Shown here: one piece after another, positions 32,823 to 45,425 of the stretch
Layout: each line of letters opens with the position of its first letter
How positions within the stretch are numbered: position 1 is the stretch's first letter
Assembly (NCBI RefSeq): GCF_018294505.1
Contig: NC_057809.1
Span: 417,249,485-417,313,484, forward strand
Origin: Triticum aestivum
Lineage: Eukaryota > Streptophyta > Magnoliopsida > Poales > Poaceae
Length of the DNA stretch: 64,000 nucleotides
Reading direction: 5' to 3'
Translations under genes and position numbers: made by a program
Notes under the pieces: generated by a model
What the model was told of the DNA's origin: nothing
Database searches by the model: none
What the model saw: the letters and a program-made list of their open reading frames with translations, nothing else

Positions 32823-35800
32823 TGTGTCACAACCCTAGTCAGTGCTTGCATTAGAGTGATGCATCATGTTTAAATTCCAAAGAAACTTGAAATGGGGGGT
32901 ATTCAAACCCTAGCACTTTGAAATTCAATTAGGTCCAGCTAAAAAATTTGCATTCAATGAACCCAAAATGATCTGCCTTGATGTTTGATATTTTGGCAAT
33001 GGTTTTGATCCAAACCAAAAATATGGAACATTTCTAAGGAATATTTTGGGCACTGAATTTAAATCATTACTGTATTTGTGCTTGGAATTATATTCATAAT
33101 ATATAAGAATATATTTTCAAAAGCCCTGAAATATCTTATGTGCACTTGGAAATGACCAATGTGCAACATAAAAATATTTAGAGGAATCTTCGGCACTAGT
33201 TGAAGTCATTTTGATTTTCAAATTGTGGCAAATAAATAAATAAATAAACATAACATGATTAAAATAGAGCAGAAGAACTCACCTGCTTACCTGGCGGCCT
33301 GCTACTGTAGTCGGCCCACCTCTTGTGCAGCCCACCCGAGCCCAACTGCCAGTCATCACCCTCCTCTCGCCAGGAGGACGAGAGGCGTGTGCTCGATGCG
33401 TGCGACCACGCGTCGGGCCACCTCCTGCTTCCCGCCGCCTCCTCGACGTCGCTTTGGACGCCACGCAGTCCCCTGGTTTCCCTCGACCTCTCCCTTCCAC
33501 GTGGCTCTCTCTTTCCCCCTCCTCTGCTCTCTTCTCGAACGGAGCTCGTCGACGCCGATCGTCGTTCCCGTGGCCACTGGCCACCCCTCTCCCTAACGCC
33601 AAGTCCAGAAGCACCGCCACAACTTCCTCGTCATTCCCATTGAGCTACAGGACGCCGGGAGGCCCTGCTTCATCGTCATCATGATCGTCTTCAACCTTGG
33701 GCACCCAAGCTCCTCGCCATCGATTCGCGCTGTCAAGGACGCCCCCGAGCCCACTCACCTACTATGCCGCCTCCCTATGAGCCCCTGTGTCGAACCCCCC
33801 CTCTCCTCTGCTTCGTTTTCTCGCCGTAGACGTCGCCCCCTTGTTGGTCGTAGCACGCCGCCGCACAAGCTCATCGTCGACGAGGCTCCGGTGATCTTTT
33901 GGTCCCGTGCATGTGCCCGTTGGCCTCGTGAGCACGCGTAGAACCCGTAGGTACTAACTATTGATTTCCCCGCGCACTGCATCGTCGGTTTCGTCGATGC
34001 CCAAACTCCGGTAGCCGCAAAAGAGCTCACTGTCGTCAGCTCCGGTCACCCCAGCTGCTGTCGCTTGTTGCTTTGGATGCGCCTCACTCCCAGGAACCCG
34101 TAGGAGAAAACCACGCATCGAATGGTGCCCTGTAGCGAGCACACGGTGCACCTCCGCCATCGGCCATGGTCGTCGCCGGCGAAACTCCGGTGGCTGACAT
34201 GGCACCATTAGTTTAGGTGTTAATCGCGTTTAGTTAGTATCCCGTGTCGATGACATACGGGTCCCGCTGGTCAGGTTTGACCTAGACCGGGTCAGTTGAC
34301 CTGCTGAGGTCAGCATGACGCAATGCTGATGCAGTAATAGGCTTTTCTGGATTTATTCTTATTCAGGAAATTCCAGAAAATGTCCAAAACTTCTAAAATT
34401 CATAGAAATTCAACCATAACTCAGAATGAAATAAGTTATATATGAAAAATGATCAGAAAAATCCAATCTATCCATCTGTACTGGTTTCATGCATCTTAAA
34501 GCAACTTAACCCTGCTGTTTATATCAAACATGATAAAGCACTATTTAAATTCATAAGTTGAGTTTGGGATTGAACCTTTGGTTCAAAATGACTCAAACCC
34601 AGCTGGTTGTAATCGCATTAGCCCACCACACTCATTTTGCCATGTCATGATCATACATCATATTGTGCATTGCATTGATTGCGTTCTTCCTTGTTTGCCG
34701 GTAATTGTCCCCTCTCAGTAGACGACGTTCCGACGATGAGATCGATGACACCATGAAGAACTATACTATCTTCAGAAGTGCCAGGCAAGAAAAACCCCCT
34801 TGTTCATTCCGATACAATCCCACTCTCTCGCTTCTGCTCTTTTTTACTGCATTAGGATGCTGCGGTTGTTGAACCCCTTTCCCTCTTCATGACCTGTCAT
34901 TGCCACAGTAAATAGATGAAACCCACTAGCATGAGTAGGAGTTGTTTGAGCCCTGATGTGCCTACTCATTCATGCTTGTTTGTCATGTCTGCTACTGCTT
35001 AGAGTTGAGTCAGGTCTGATTGACCGGGGATGAATTGGAGGTGTGTAAACATGTCCTACTGTTGAGAGCTAAGTGTGTGAACACGATTTGGTAAAGGTAT
35101 CGATGAGATGCCATGTAGGAGTACATGGTGGGTTGTTTCATTGAAGCCGTCCTTAGGAACTGAGTTCTGTGTTTGTGATCCATGAACAACTACTACCACG
35201 CATTGGGCCCGAAACCAATGGACCCTCTCGACTTATTAACTGCTCTTGCCCTCTGTCGAGGAGTTGCAACTAGTTTCTGGTGTTTGTAGGATAAGTGTTG
35301 GAGGCCGTGTGTAGCGCTGACCCTAGGGTGGGCTATGATGAGGTAGATACACCGTGGCCGGGTATGCCGGGGACCCGTTTGGTGTCGCGGAACCCTGTAC
35401 ACATCGTTTGGGGCTGTGAGCGAAACCCTGGCCGGATCTCCTCGCGGATGGAACCCGAATAGGTGATAAACCTGGACTTGAGACTTGTGTGGTTAGTCAG
35501 GTTGTGGCCGACTCCCTCGTCAGGCTTCGGCTTGAAGGTTGCCGAGATACACGACGTGTACATGGTGGTAAGTGGCGAGAGCGTGTGTGAAGAAGTACAC
35601 CCCTGCAGGGTTATAAATGATCTATTCGAATATCCGCGTTCGCGGTTAAGGACCTCTGGGTTGCGTGTAAAGTTCATAGACAAGTGAAAGTGGATACTCT
35701 AAAATGCGCAAGATAAGCGTGAGTGCTATTGATGGCGTTCTCGTAGGGAGACGGGAGCAGATCCATAGTGGTGTATTGATATGGTGAATATGTGGACTCG

Positions 35801-36824
35801 TGTGCGCTACCTCAAAAGAGCTACTTGCAGACGTAGTTCAGTATAGCCACTGAGTCAAAGCTGGCTTGCTGCAGTTAAACCCCACCATCCCTTTGTTGAT
35901 ACTGATGCATATATAGTTAGTTCTCATGTAAGTCTTGTTGGGTACATTTGTACTCATGTTTGCTTAATTTATGTTTTTGCAGAGAGACTTCAGTCTCGCT
36001 AGTAGTTCCGTGTGGACTTCGACGTTTAGCTTGATACCTCAGCTACGATCTTGTGCCCTCGGCAGGATCTGGTAGATAGTCAGGCTTCTCGGCCTTTTTA
36101 ATTTGTAGTTGTCTGTACTCAGACAAGTTAAGCTTCCGCATGTGCGTGTTGCTTGTATGCTCTGTATGTGGGGTCATGAGACCCATGTTTGTAATACTTG
36201 GCTCCTCGGAGCCTAATGAATAACTACTTTGAGTTGTAGAGTTTTGTTGTGATGCCATGTTGTATTTGCACATATCAAGCATATTGTGTGTATGATTGAA
36301 ATGCTTGGTATGTGTGGGATACGACAACCTAGTTGTCTATCCTTGGTAGCCTCTATTATGGGGAAATGTAGTCTAGTGCTTCCACTGAGCCATGGTAGTC
36401 TGCTATGGCCCGGTTTACCGGAGTCCTGTTAGCCCAGTTGCTACTACTCCAGAACACTTAGACTGGTCGGCATGTGTCCTTCGTTCCTGTGTCTGTCCCT
36501 TCGGGGAAATGTCACGCGTTGTTCCTTTAAGTCCTTGTAGCTTGCTACTACTTGGGTTCATACATTGATGACCGACACGTTCGTTGCTGGGTCATGTATG
36601 CCTGTCCATGTAAGTTAGTGCCACTTTGGGTTTACGACTACTCATGTCGGCCCAGGTTCTTTGTCATATGGATGCTAGCGACACTATCATATACGTGAGC
36701 CAAAAGTTGCAAACGGTCCCGGGCCAGGTAAGGTGGCACCCGTGGGAATACCATGCATGAGGCCGCAAAGTGATATGATGTGTTACATGCTAGATCAGTG
36801 TGACTTAGGATCAGGGTCCAGACA
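32823..36824 (+). repeat. E6 5' LTR (about 4.0 kb)
   Basis: Starts at TGTGTCACAACC (exact start ambiguous within 32821-32825 because of a TGTGTGT run) and ends CCAGACA at 36824, four bases before the primer site. It has an AT-rich first 450 bp, an AAAT-type microsatellite near 33230, and a GC-rich central part (33290-34250) whose many overlapping open frames on both strands I consider compositional noise. The remainder is mixed. No gene is supported inside. Confidence 0.75.
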
Positions 36825-36828
36825 GCTT

Positions 36829-36840
36829 TGGTATCAGAGC
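36829..36840 (+). other. E6 primer-binding site (initiator tRNA-Met type)
   Basis: TGGTATCAGAGC, the classic complement of the plant initiator methionine tRNA 3' end, just downstream of the LTR. Confidence 0.85.
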
Positions 36841-38401
36841 CTGACAGCCTGTAAGATTACCAAGACAAACTGGTCGAAGTCGTGTCTAGAAATGTTTTAG
36901 TTATATAAGGGAATTGATTGTGGATGGGAACGTAAGGCTCTTTTTACTCCTTATACCTTATGCCCTTCTGATCCAAGTCATCCTATTTTTCATATGGGGT
37001 TAAGGAACTAGGCTCTCTCTTATTTCTATCAGGATCACGTGTTACTAATCCGTAGACTTATAAGGTTGGTGGATTCAAGCCTCAGTTCAGTTCCTACTAT
37101 CTTTGTGTATTCACAGTTGATGTTGGAACCTTGATACTATGATGATCCCATGGCTATGCCACCATTTTTGCAGGATGTCTCAAATCTTTCTGAGCATTTA
37201 CAACAGTTATGCTGTCCGAATCATCCCGGGTTTCTAAATAGTCTGATGCATTTGCAAATCCCTTCTTTCCGTTCCCTATGTCCCTTTGGGCCAGTTCAAC
37301 CACACTAATCGGTGAGTTGGGGTACTCTATTGCCTCGACATATATGTTGGAACTATTATTATGACCCTAGGTGTTTTAGGGAGTCACCTAGTAATCTAGC
37401 CATGTTTTGTGTTCCCAGTGTGATGATTCTGGCCACCATTTTCGAAAGCATCCCGTGATGCCATTTAGTAGTAGGTATTCTATTTCTAGGTTCTTAAGCC
37501 CAAGATTCACTCTACTTACCTCGTGTTGAGAGTGTTGCTCGTACCTTTAGGATATTAGTAACCCTGCGATAGTCCCCGAGGTCCGTGGTATCTCATTCTT
37601 CCAATACCATGAACCATCATGGCAGAAGTTCTTTTGAACCAAAAGATCACAACCAGGGTGCTCTTGAGGAGTACTCCATTCATATCGTGACTCTGCCCGT
37701 TCTACCTTTCTGCATGGGTTATCCGAAAGAAATATGTTGAACTCGTTCGGCATGCTAATCTATGCGTCCACAACTCAGAAAATCATATGTTCCTTTGAGT
37801 TATCCCTCTTTAGTTGTTTTCTGACCTTCGTCTATCAATTGTTAGTCAAGAGTATGTGTGCATTCATTCATCGATGCCTATTATTCTTGTGTTCCGTCAA
37901 GCCATTATATCTCGGAATGATTAGGAAATACAAACTCTAGTACCTTGTCCACTTCGAGGATTAGGTAAAAGTAGTTGTATTCCGTGAATCAAAATGTCAA
38001 TCCACCTTTTGCTCTGTTCTACCTTAGAGTTACCATCTTTATGTCAAGAATGTCATGAGAATTGACCACCTCTTATGAATTTTGATGCGGTGATACTTCT
38101 TGCCATCACTGTTCATTCCTCGGTTCCCGTGTTATTGTAACCAAAATGCCGACAAGTGAGTCATAATGTGTGAAATCAATACTCCTAGCAACTCCGTTGC
38201 TTGGTAGTTAATGGAAAATATTCTCATTCTTAGCGTGTTGGTTATTTAATCATCATCCTCAGATTGATCGTGCTACCTAGTCCATATTTCCTGGTGCACT
38301 CTTCGATCAATGAGTTAGGATTATGTCAATCTCTCGCTCTTTTGATCATATCATCTTACCCTGAAAAGCAAGATTGTTCTTGAGCTTAATAACATATCGG
38401 T
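36841..38401 (+). pseudogene. Degenerate gag-protease region of E6
   Basis: By position this should encode gag and protease, but all plus-strand frames are short and full of stops and I cannot recognise a gag core or protease motif. It is bounded by the primer site on the left and by RT-like coding sequence across the E7 insertion on the right. Heavy decay fits E6 being older than E7 and E8. It might alternatively be a non-autonomous internal region. Confidence 0.45.
38397..38401 (+). other. Left target-site duplication of E7
   Basis: TCGGT, identical to 51530-51534 beyond the 3' LTR. Confidence 0.9.
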
Positions 38402-38910
38402 TGCTGGGGATATTACTACTGGGCGTAAACCGGCCTATCTGGGCCGGGTTAACCTCAACATTAGTTAAATATGTTAAAGCCTGACAAGGCAGATGAGGGC
38501 TCAAGGCCCATGGTCGGTTCAAGACCTGTAGCCGTAAACCGGCGTTGATAGTTAACTTGTATTGTAAGTTAGGAATAAGTAGAGACCAAACCGGACACAT
38601 CTATGAGCCGGTATTGGGACTCTGTGAACCGACGGGCGTCACCCGAGTATATAAGGGGACGACCCGGCAGCGGATCAGGAGGAGAGACAACAACTCGAGA
38701 CTTAGGCAAAGCTTGTTTGCTCCCTAGTCATCGAAACCCTATCAATTCCATCACAACTAGACGTAGGCTTTTACATTCATCGAAGGGGCCGAACTAGTAT
38801 AAACTCTCTTGCGTCCCTGTGTCCGCTTTAACCCCTTCAAGCTAACCCGTTGCGATGGCACCACGACTAAGTCCTTTGTCTAGGACATCTGCCATGACAA
38901 AACCACGATA
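38402..38910 (+). repeat. E7 5' LTR (509 bp)
   Basis: Starts TGCTGGGGATATTACTACTG. It ends CCACGATA, where the 3' LTR ends CCACGACA, so the terminal CA has become TA. A TATATAAGG box lies at 38648-38656. Confidence 0.92.
38648..38656 (+). promoter_or_regulatory. TATA box of the E7 5' LTR
   Basis: TATATAAGG, in the gag-pol direction. The same box is at 51267-51275 in the 3' LTR. Confidence 0.65.
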
Positions 38911-38912
38911 GT

Positions 38913-38930
38913 TGGCGCCCACCATGGGGC
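38913..38930 (+). other. E7 primer-binding site
   Basis: TGGCGCCCACCATGGGGC two bases after the LTR, a form I know from grass Tat-type elements. The tRNA assignment is left open. Confidence 0.75.
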
Positions 38931-38942
38931 TATAGCACGATG

Positions 38943-41900
38943 GTTTCAGGTTCTTGGAGGGCCGCTTTGAAGGACTCGAGGGCTACGCTGTAGGTCGGAT
39001 GACTAAGAGTCGTCGCGGCAAGCTCTACATCAACGATGCAGGTTGGGGCCCCGAGGCCGGCTCAGTTGAGTACAGGTACCGGGTCCCCTTTGGTGGCATT
39101 CACGTTTTCATTGGCAAGATCGGTGAACCGGGCCCTGAGCCGGACATCTGCACCGACCTCGTTGAGACGGCTCAGCGTGTGCGATCCGCCCGGGTTAAAC
39201 TGGCCATGAAGCGTGCCTTCGTGGGAGTCATCCATGGAGGAAGTTATGAGGACGGATCGGAATCTCGCGGCGAGACCGTCATTTATTCCGATGACGAGTC
39301 ATCGACCGGAGAAACCGAATCTCTTTACCAGCTACAAGATGGCCGGATTGGGGGCTGTTCCGATGGCGACAGTATTCCGGACCCCTCTGATCTGCCCAAC
39401 CGAGTTGGAATATTCATGGCCGGAACACAAGCAGCGCTTCATTCTTCGACCATTGCGGCAACAACCTCCGGTTTAGCAGCGGCAATGGCTGCCGGGGCAG
39501 GAGGCCCTGTGCGCCCACCGGCTCAAGTTCTATCAGAGCTATTTGATGCATTGGCTGTGCTTATGGCGGAAGCTAATCCGGCGGATCAGGATGTCCACAA
39601 TGCAGAGATTGCAAAGATAAAGGAACAGATCACCTAGGCCAAGGCGGATCTGGCAGCTGAGGACACCAGGATGGCCACAGAGCGGGCCGCTCTAGACGCA
39701 CAAGCCTACAGGCTCATGTTGGACCAGAGCGCGTCGCATGAAGTCATGAGGAGGAAGTACCGATCCCGTTTGCCTCTGGTTTTCGAGGCCAGAGACCTTT
39801 TCAACACCCCAGGAGCAGGAACCAGTAATCCGCTGGAGGGAAACCGGGCAGAAGCTCCTGGGACCGGTGCACCGGTTCAGCCTCGTCGGATGGACCCGCC
39901 TCGTCAAAACACCATTATACCTCAGGCTGTTTTAACACCTCCGGGTCACTACTCCAACCCAATGGACAATCTCATCGCCGCTGCTGCATGGCTGGAGGCC
40001 ATTCCTATTGAAGGTGACTTGCCGCAGGCAGTAGAAACGCGACGGGTCAAGGAGCTTCTGAGGACAGCTTTGGTCCAACAGGAAGCATACTCGTATAGCC
40101 GCGACCGGATCCACTCGACCCCCCGTCCAAGCCGGAGCTATAGCAGACATATGGATGAACCGGCAGTGTCGAGTAATGAATGACGTGGAGCACCCCATGA
40201 CAACAACCCGGCGGGTGGTGCTGATAACGCTCAGGAAGTGGTGGACCGGGCCCGAGCGCGCAGGGAGGCCGAGTTAGCCGCACAGCATCAGGCTCGGCAG
40301 CTCACGCCGGTTCGTCCAACTATCTCGATCGAACCTGGTGTTACTTCTAGTTCTTTGGGGGTGCCTTGCCTTGTCCCCGCTTTACGCAATGTGCGCCTGC
40401 CCAAGGATTTCAAAGGCCCGCGCAAAGTACCAAATTACATGGCGGATCAACCTCCATAGACATGGGTGGAGAGCTATGAGATGGCCATGGAGATGCTTGA
40501 TGTGGATGACGCGGCGTGTGCGAAATACTTCACCATGATGCTTGAAGGAACGGCCCGTACTTGGTTAAAAAGCTTGCCGGCTAATTCTATCAGTTCATGG
40601 GCCCAATTACGAGCCCAGTTTATCAGCAATTTCAAGGATACATGTAAATAGCCTATGTCGATAGTGGACTTAGCTGCCTACGTCCAGGAGGAAGGAGAAT
40701 TGATGACTCATTGGGTGCGCCGGGTTTCACAAGTGTTGCATTCATCAGATCGCATCAATGCTGACACCGTTGTATTAACCCTAGAAGGCAACTGCCGGTT
40801 TGGGCCCCTAAAGCTGAAGTTGGGACAGATGAAGCGTCATTGTACTGACATGGGGACCCTCATGGCTGCTTTGGTAAAGTATGTTGATTCTAATAGTACC
40901 AAGGATCCCGAATCTGATGATGACAAGGCAGGGAAGGGAAAGATGAACAGCAACTCCAAAGGTCAGCATCATCACTGGGAAGGCAATGGTGGTGGAGGCA
41001 AGCGTAAAGCGGATGGTAACATGGACTTTGTGGCTAATACCAACACGCAGGACAATGGCCAGCGACGCAAGGGTAAACCGAAAAACCACAGTGGGGCATC
41101 CAACCCTAACCCGGACCGCCTAAACTATCTACTGAGCCAGCCCTGTCCAAGACATGGGACGAAGGAGGCGCCAGCAAACCACCTTTGGAAGGATTGCTTC
41201 ATTATGCAGGAGTTCAAGAATTCTAATGCTTTCCGGTATGATCACGGCTCTGGCGATGGCTCAGGGTCCGGGCCGAGTTACGGTGGAGGAAATTCCGGTT
41301 CAGGATTTAATGGTAATCCGGGCGGACATAATAATCAAAATAGTCAGAACAACCAGGGTGGTTACAACCAACAGCAGCAACAGTCAGGTTACCAGAGCAA
41401 CCCAAAGCAGTTGAGTACTGGGCAGTACCATGTCTTCACCACTAGCTTGGACAAGCGAGACCAGAAGGTTCAGAGGCGGGCGGTCAACTCTGTTGAACCG
41501 GCCATGCCCCGTTATCTACGCTGGTCTGAACAGCCGATCATATGGAGCAGAGAGGATCACCCTCCCCAGGTTGATAATCCGGGTCAGTTGGCTCTGGTGG
41601 TGGCGCCTCAGGTGGGAGGTTACAAGTTCACCAAAGTGCTCATGGATGGAGGGAGCAGCATTAATATCTTGTACTATGAGACCTTCCGTCGTATGGGACT
41701 AACAGATAAAAATCTCAAACCGTCTAATACGGTGTTCCACGGTGTAGTACCTGGCAAATCAGCATATCCTGTTGGTAAGATAGCTCTGGAAGTGGCCTTT
41801 GGGGATGATCATGATTCCAGGTCGGAGACATTGACGTTTGAAGTGGTGAAAATCCAAAGTCCATATCACGCCCTGTTTGGGCGACCGACCTATGCCAAGT

Positions 41901-42223
41901 TTATGGCACGGCCCTGTTATGTGTATTTGCAGCTCAAGATGCCGGGTCACAAGGGGACAATAACGGTTCACGGAAGCCGCAAAATCGCTTTGGAGTGCGA
42001 GGAAGGAGATGCGGCCTATGCAGAGTCGGTTTGTGCCACCGAGGAGCTGAAGTATTATAAGGACAATGTTGATCCGGCGGACATGACTCCATTAAAGAAG
42101 CCAACTACGGAGCATGATCCGGCCCTGAAGTTCAAATCGGCAGCAGAAACTAAGCTTGTTGACTTCGTACCTGGCGATTCGTCCAAGCAGTTCAGCATCA
42201 GTGCCAACTTGGATCCGAAATAG
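38943..42223 (+). pseudogene. Gag-protease of E7 (one phase, five in-frame stops)
   Basis: A single plus-strand phase carries gag and protease, broken by stops at 39635 (TAG), 40181 (TGA), 40457 (TAG), 40649 (TAG) and 42221 (TAG). The ATG at 38940 is out of phase, so the start is also damaged or lies elsewhere. The gag core is near 40380-40650 (VRLPKDFKGPRKVPNY; TARTWLKSLPANSISSWAQL), followed by the zinc-knuckle-like CFIMQEF region and a Gly/Asn/Gln-rich tract at 41230-41400. The protease motif is LMDGGSSINILYYE at about 41640-41680. The zinc-binding block is CPRHGTKEAPANHLWKDC (about 41145). The stops sit at positions where Gln or Arg is the likely ancestor. Confidence 0.85.
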
Positions 42224-45200
42224 GAAAGCGCGCTCATCGAGTTCATCCGTGAGAATCGGGACATTTTTGCATGGAAGCCCTCTGACATGCCAGGTGTACC
42301 GAGGCAACTCGCTGAGCACACCCTTAATGTGGATCCTAAATACAAACCGGTGAAACAGTTCCTCCGCCGGTTTAACGAAGAAAGACGCAAGGCGATTGGA
42401 GAAGAGGTAGCCAGGCTCTTAGCAGCTGGCTTTATTGTTGAAGTTTTTCACCCTGAGTGGCTTGCCAATCCGGTGCTGGTCCTTAAGAAAAACGGCACCT
42501 GGCGCATGTGTGTGGATTACACAGATCTTAATAAGGCTTGTCCAGCAGATCCTTTTGCCCTCCCCCGTATTGATCAAATTATTGATGCTACGGCGGGTTG
42601 TGAGCGTTTAAGTTTTTTGGATGCATATTCTGGCTATCATCAGATCAAAATGGCAGTTAAGGACCAGGAGAAGACGCGTTCATAACTCCCTTTGGAGCCT
42701 TCTGCTATGTGTCTATGCCCTTTGGGCTCAAGAGTGCCCAGGCAACTTATCAACGGTGTGTGCAAAATTGTCTTCACAAGCAGATTGGCCGTAATGTACA
42801 TGCTTACGTGGATGATATCGTGGTTAAATCCAGGGAGAAGGAGACTCTGATTGATGATTTGAAGGAAACCTTTGATAACCTGAGGACATACAAGATGATG
42901 CTTAATCCGGACAAGTGTGTCTTTGGTGTACCGGCGGGCAAGTTATTGGGTTTTCTGGTGTCCAATAGGGGAATTGAGGCTAATCCGGAGAAGATCACAG
43001 CCATCACCTCCCTGGCTAAACCGAAGTGTATCAATGATGTTCAACGCCTGGCAGGCCGGATTGCCGCGTTAAGCCGGTTTATCAGTCGTCTTGGTGAGAA
43101 GGCAATCCCTTTGTATCAGATGTTGAAAAGACGGATCAGTTTGTCTGGAGTTCCGCTGCTGATGAAGCATTTGAGGACTTAAAGCGGCAATTGGCCAATC
43201 CGCCTGTGCTCGCCGCTCCCATGGACAAGGAGCCGTTACTGCTATATGTTGCTGCTAATGCTCGGGCGGTCAGCGTGGCTATTGTGGTGGAGCGAAAGGA
43301 GGCAGGTAAGGAGCATCCGGTTCAACGTCCGGTCTATTATATCAGCGAGGTACTCATTGAGTCCAAGCAAAGGTATCCGCATTGGCAGAAGCTGGTGTAT
43401 GGAGTTTTTATGGCAAGCCGGAAGCTTAAACAATACTTCCAAGGGCACCCAATTACGGTGGTCAGTTCTGCTCCTTTGGGGGATATCATCCAGAACCGGG
43501 AAGCAACTGGCCGGATTGCCAAGTGGGCTATAGAGCTTGGGCCGCACGGTTTGAAGTATGTGCCTCGGACGGCGGTTAAGTCTCAAGCACTTGTTGATTT
43601 CATCAATGATTGGACGGAAATGCAAGCACCTGAAGAAAAGCCGGATCACACATATTGGACCATCCATTTTGACGGATCCAGGCAATTGGAAGGCTCGGGG
43701 GCTGGAGTCGTATTAACTTCCCCACGAGGTGATAAGTTTTGTTACGTTCTCCGCTTAATGTTCCCTTGTACTAACAATGCAGCTGAGTATGAAGCCTTGC
43801 TCCATGGTCTCCGGATGGCTAAGGAGATGAATCTAAGTCGAGTTAAGTGCTTCGGTGACTCGGACCTCGTGGCTCAGCAAGTGTCTGGCACTTGGGACTC
43901 CAAGGACCCACTCATGGCAGCATATCGTCGTGAGGTGGATATTGTTGCAGGTCATTTTAAAGGCTATCAGGTGGACCACGTGGACCGGCGGAAAAATGAA
44001 GCGGCGGACGCTTTAAGCCGGCTGGGCTCTCAGCGCAAACCGGTCCCGCCCAATGTTTTTCTGGATGTGCTGCACAACCCGTCGGTCAAGATCCCTGGTG
44101 AAGCGGATTTGGCTATTCCTGATCCGGAGGCTCAATTGGTGGCAGCTCTTCATGTTATTCCGGATTGGACGCTTCCTTACCTGGCGTACAAGAACCGGGG
44201 CGAGTTACCAGAGGATGAGACTCTGGCCCGATAGATAATCCGGCGATCCAAGTCCATGACTATTATCAACGGTGAGTTGCATCATTGCAGTGTGTCAGGG
44301 GCGTTTCAATGTTGTGTGTCTCCTGAAGAAGGCCGTGAAATTTTGCGTGAGATCCACGAAGGAGATTGTGGTCACCACGCCGGTTCAAAATCTCTGGTGG
44401 CTAAAGCGTTTCGTCATGGCTTCTATTGGTTAACTGCTCATGCTGATGCGGAGGATCTGGTCAGACGATGTGATGGTTGCCAAAAGTTTTCAAGACGTGC
44501 TCATGTACCGGCTCAAGAATTGAGAATGATTCCAATTACTTGGCCGTTTGCGACTTGGGGGCTGGATATGGTTGGGCCTTTTAAAAGGTCCAAAGATAAG
44601 AAGACCCACCTCCTGGTGGCGGTTGACAAGTTTACAAAGTGGGTGGAGGCAGAACCTGTTAGCAAGTGTGATGCGGCCACGGCGGTTCAGTTCATCAAAA
44701 AAGTGATTTTTCGGTTTGGCTTTCCACACAGTATCATCACAGATAATGGTACCAATTTGTCCAAAGGTGCCATGAAGGAGTTCTGCGAACGGGAGCACAT
44801 CCGGCTCGACGTTTCATCGGTGGCACATCCACAGTCCAATGGTCAAGTAGAAAGGGCTAATCAAGAGATCTTGAGAGGCATCAAGCCCCGGCTTATGGTT
44901 CCTTTGCAGAGAACACCGGGTTGTTGGGTAGAAGAGTTACCATCTGTGTTATGGAGCATCAATACTACACCCAACAGATCAACAGGATACACACCGTTCT
45001 TCATGGTTTATGGAGCGGAGGCGGTTCTCCCCAGTGATATCCGTCATGATTCACCCCGTGTGGCGGCTTATGTTGAAGCGGACAATGAGACAGCACGGCA
45101 AGACGCTTTGGACCTGTTGGATGAAGAACGTGACATAGCAGCTGCCCGCTCGGCGATTTACCAACAGGATCTTCGTCGTTATCACAGTCGCCGAGTCAGA

Positions 45201-45425
45201 ACCAGAACCTTTTAGGAAGGAGATTTGGTGCTTCGGCTCATCCAAGATCAGACTGATATGCATAAGCTATCCCCACCTTGGGAGGGGCCTTTCGTGGTCA
45301 GCAAGAATCTGCACAACGGGTCATACTATCTGATCAATATTCGAGAGCATAAAGACTCACGTACATCAGAGGAGGAGACCAACAGGCCATGGAACATAGC
45401 TCATCTTCGGCCCTACTATACCTGA
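42224..45425 (+). pseudogene. Pol of E7: RT, degenerate RNase H, second (archaeal-type) RNase H, integrase
   Basis: RT begins at about 42290 (PGVPRQLAEHTLNVD; WRMCVDYTDLNKACPADPF) and continues after a 1-bp deletion near 42675 to YVDD at 42805-42816. A second 1-bp deletion near 43130 (TTGAAAAGACGG) shifts phase again. The first RNase H (LLLYVAANARAVSVAIVV) has lost the usual catalytic Asp. A second RNase H follows with FDGS, AEYEA, GDSD and NEAADALS (43660-44020), keeping the D-E-D-D pattern typical of Tat elements. Integrase follows a TAG at 44232: HH-CC finger (GHHAGS, CDGCQKF), then catalytic LDMVG, TDNGTN and VERANQ. A last TAG at 45213 precedes the EGDLVLRL C-terminal block, ending at 45423. 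Confidence 0.9.

Noticed and set aside
33255..34208. Overlapping Arg/Pro/Ser-rich open frames on both strands
   Set aside because: They are inside the GC-rich centre of the E6 LTR, with no conserved domain and no consistent phase; compositional noise.
39635..45215. Programmed stop-codon readthrough to express E7 gag-pol
   Set aside because: Seven stops scattered through gag, pol and integrase, plus two 1-bp deletions, cannot be a recoding programme; they are decay.
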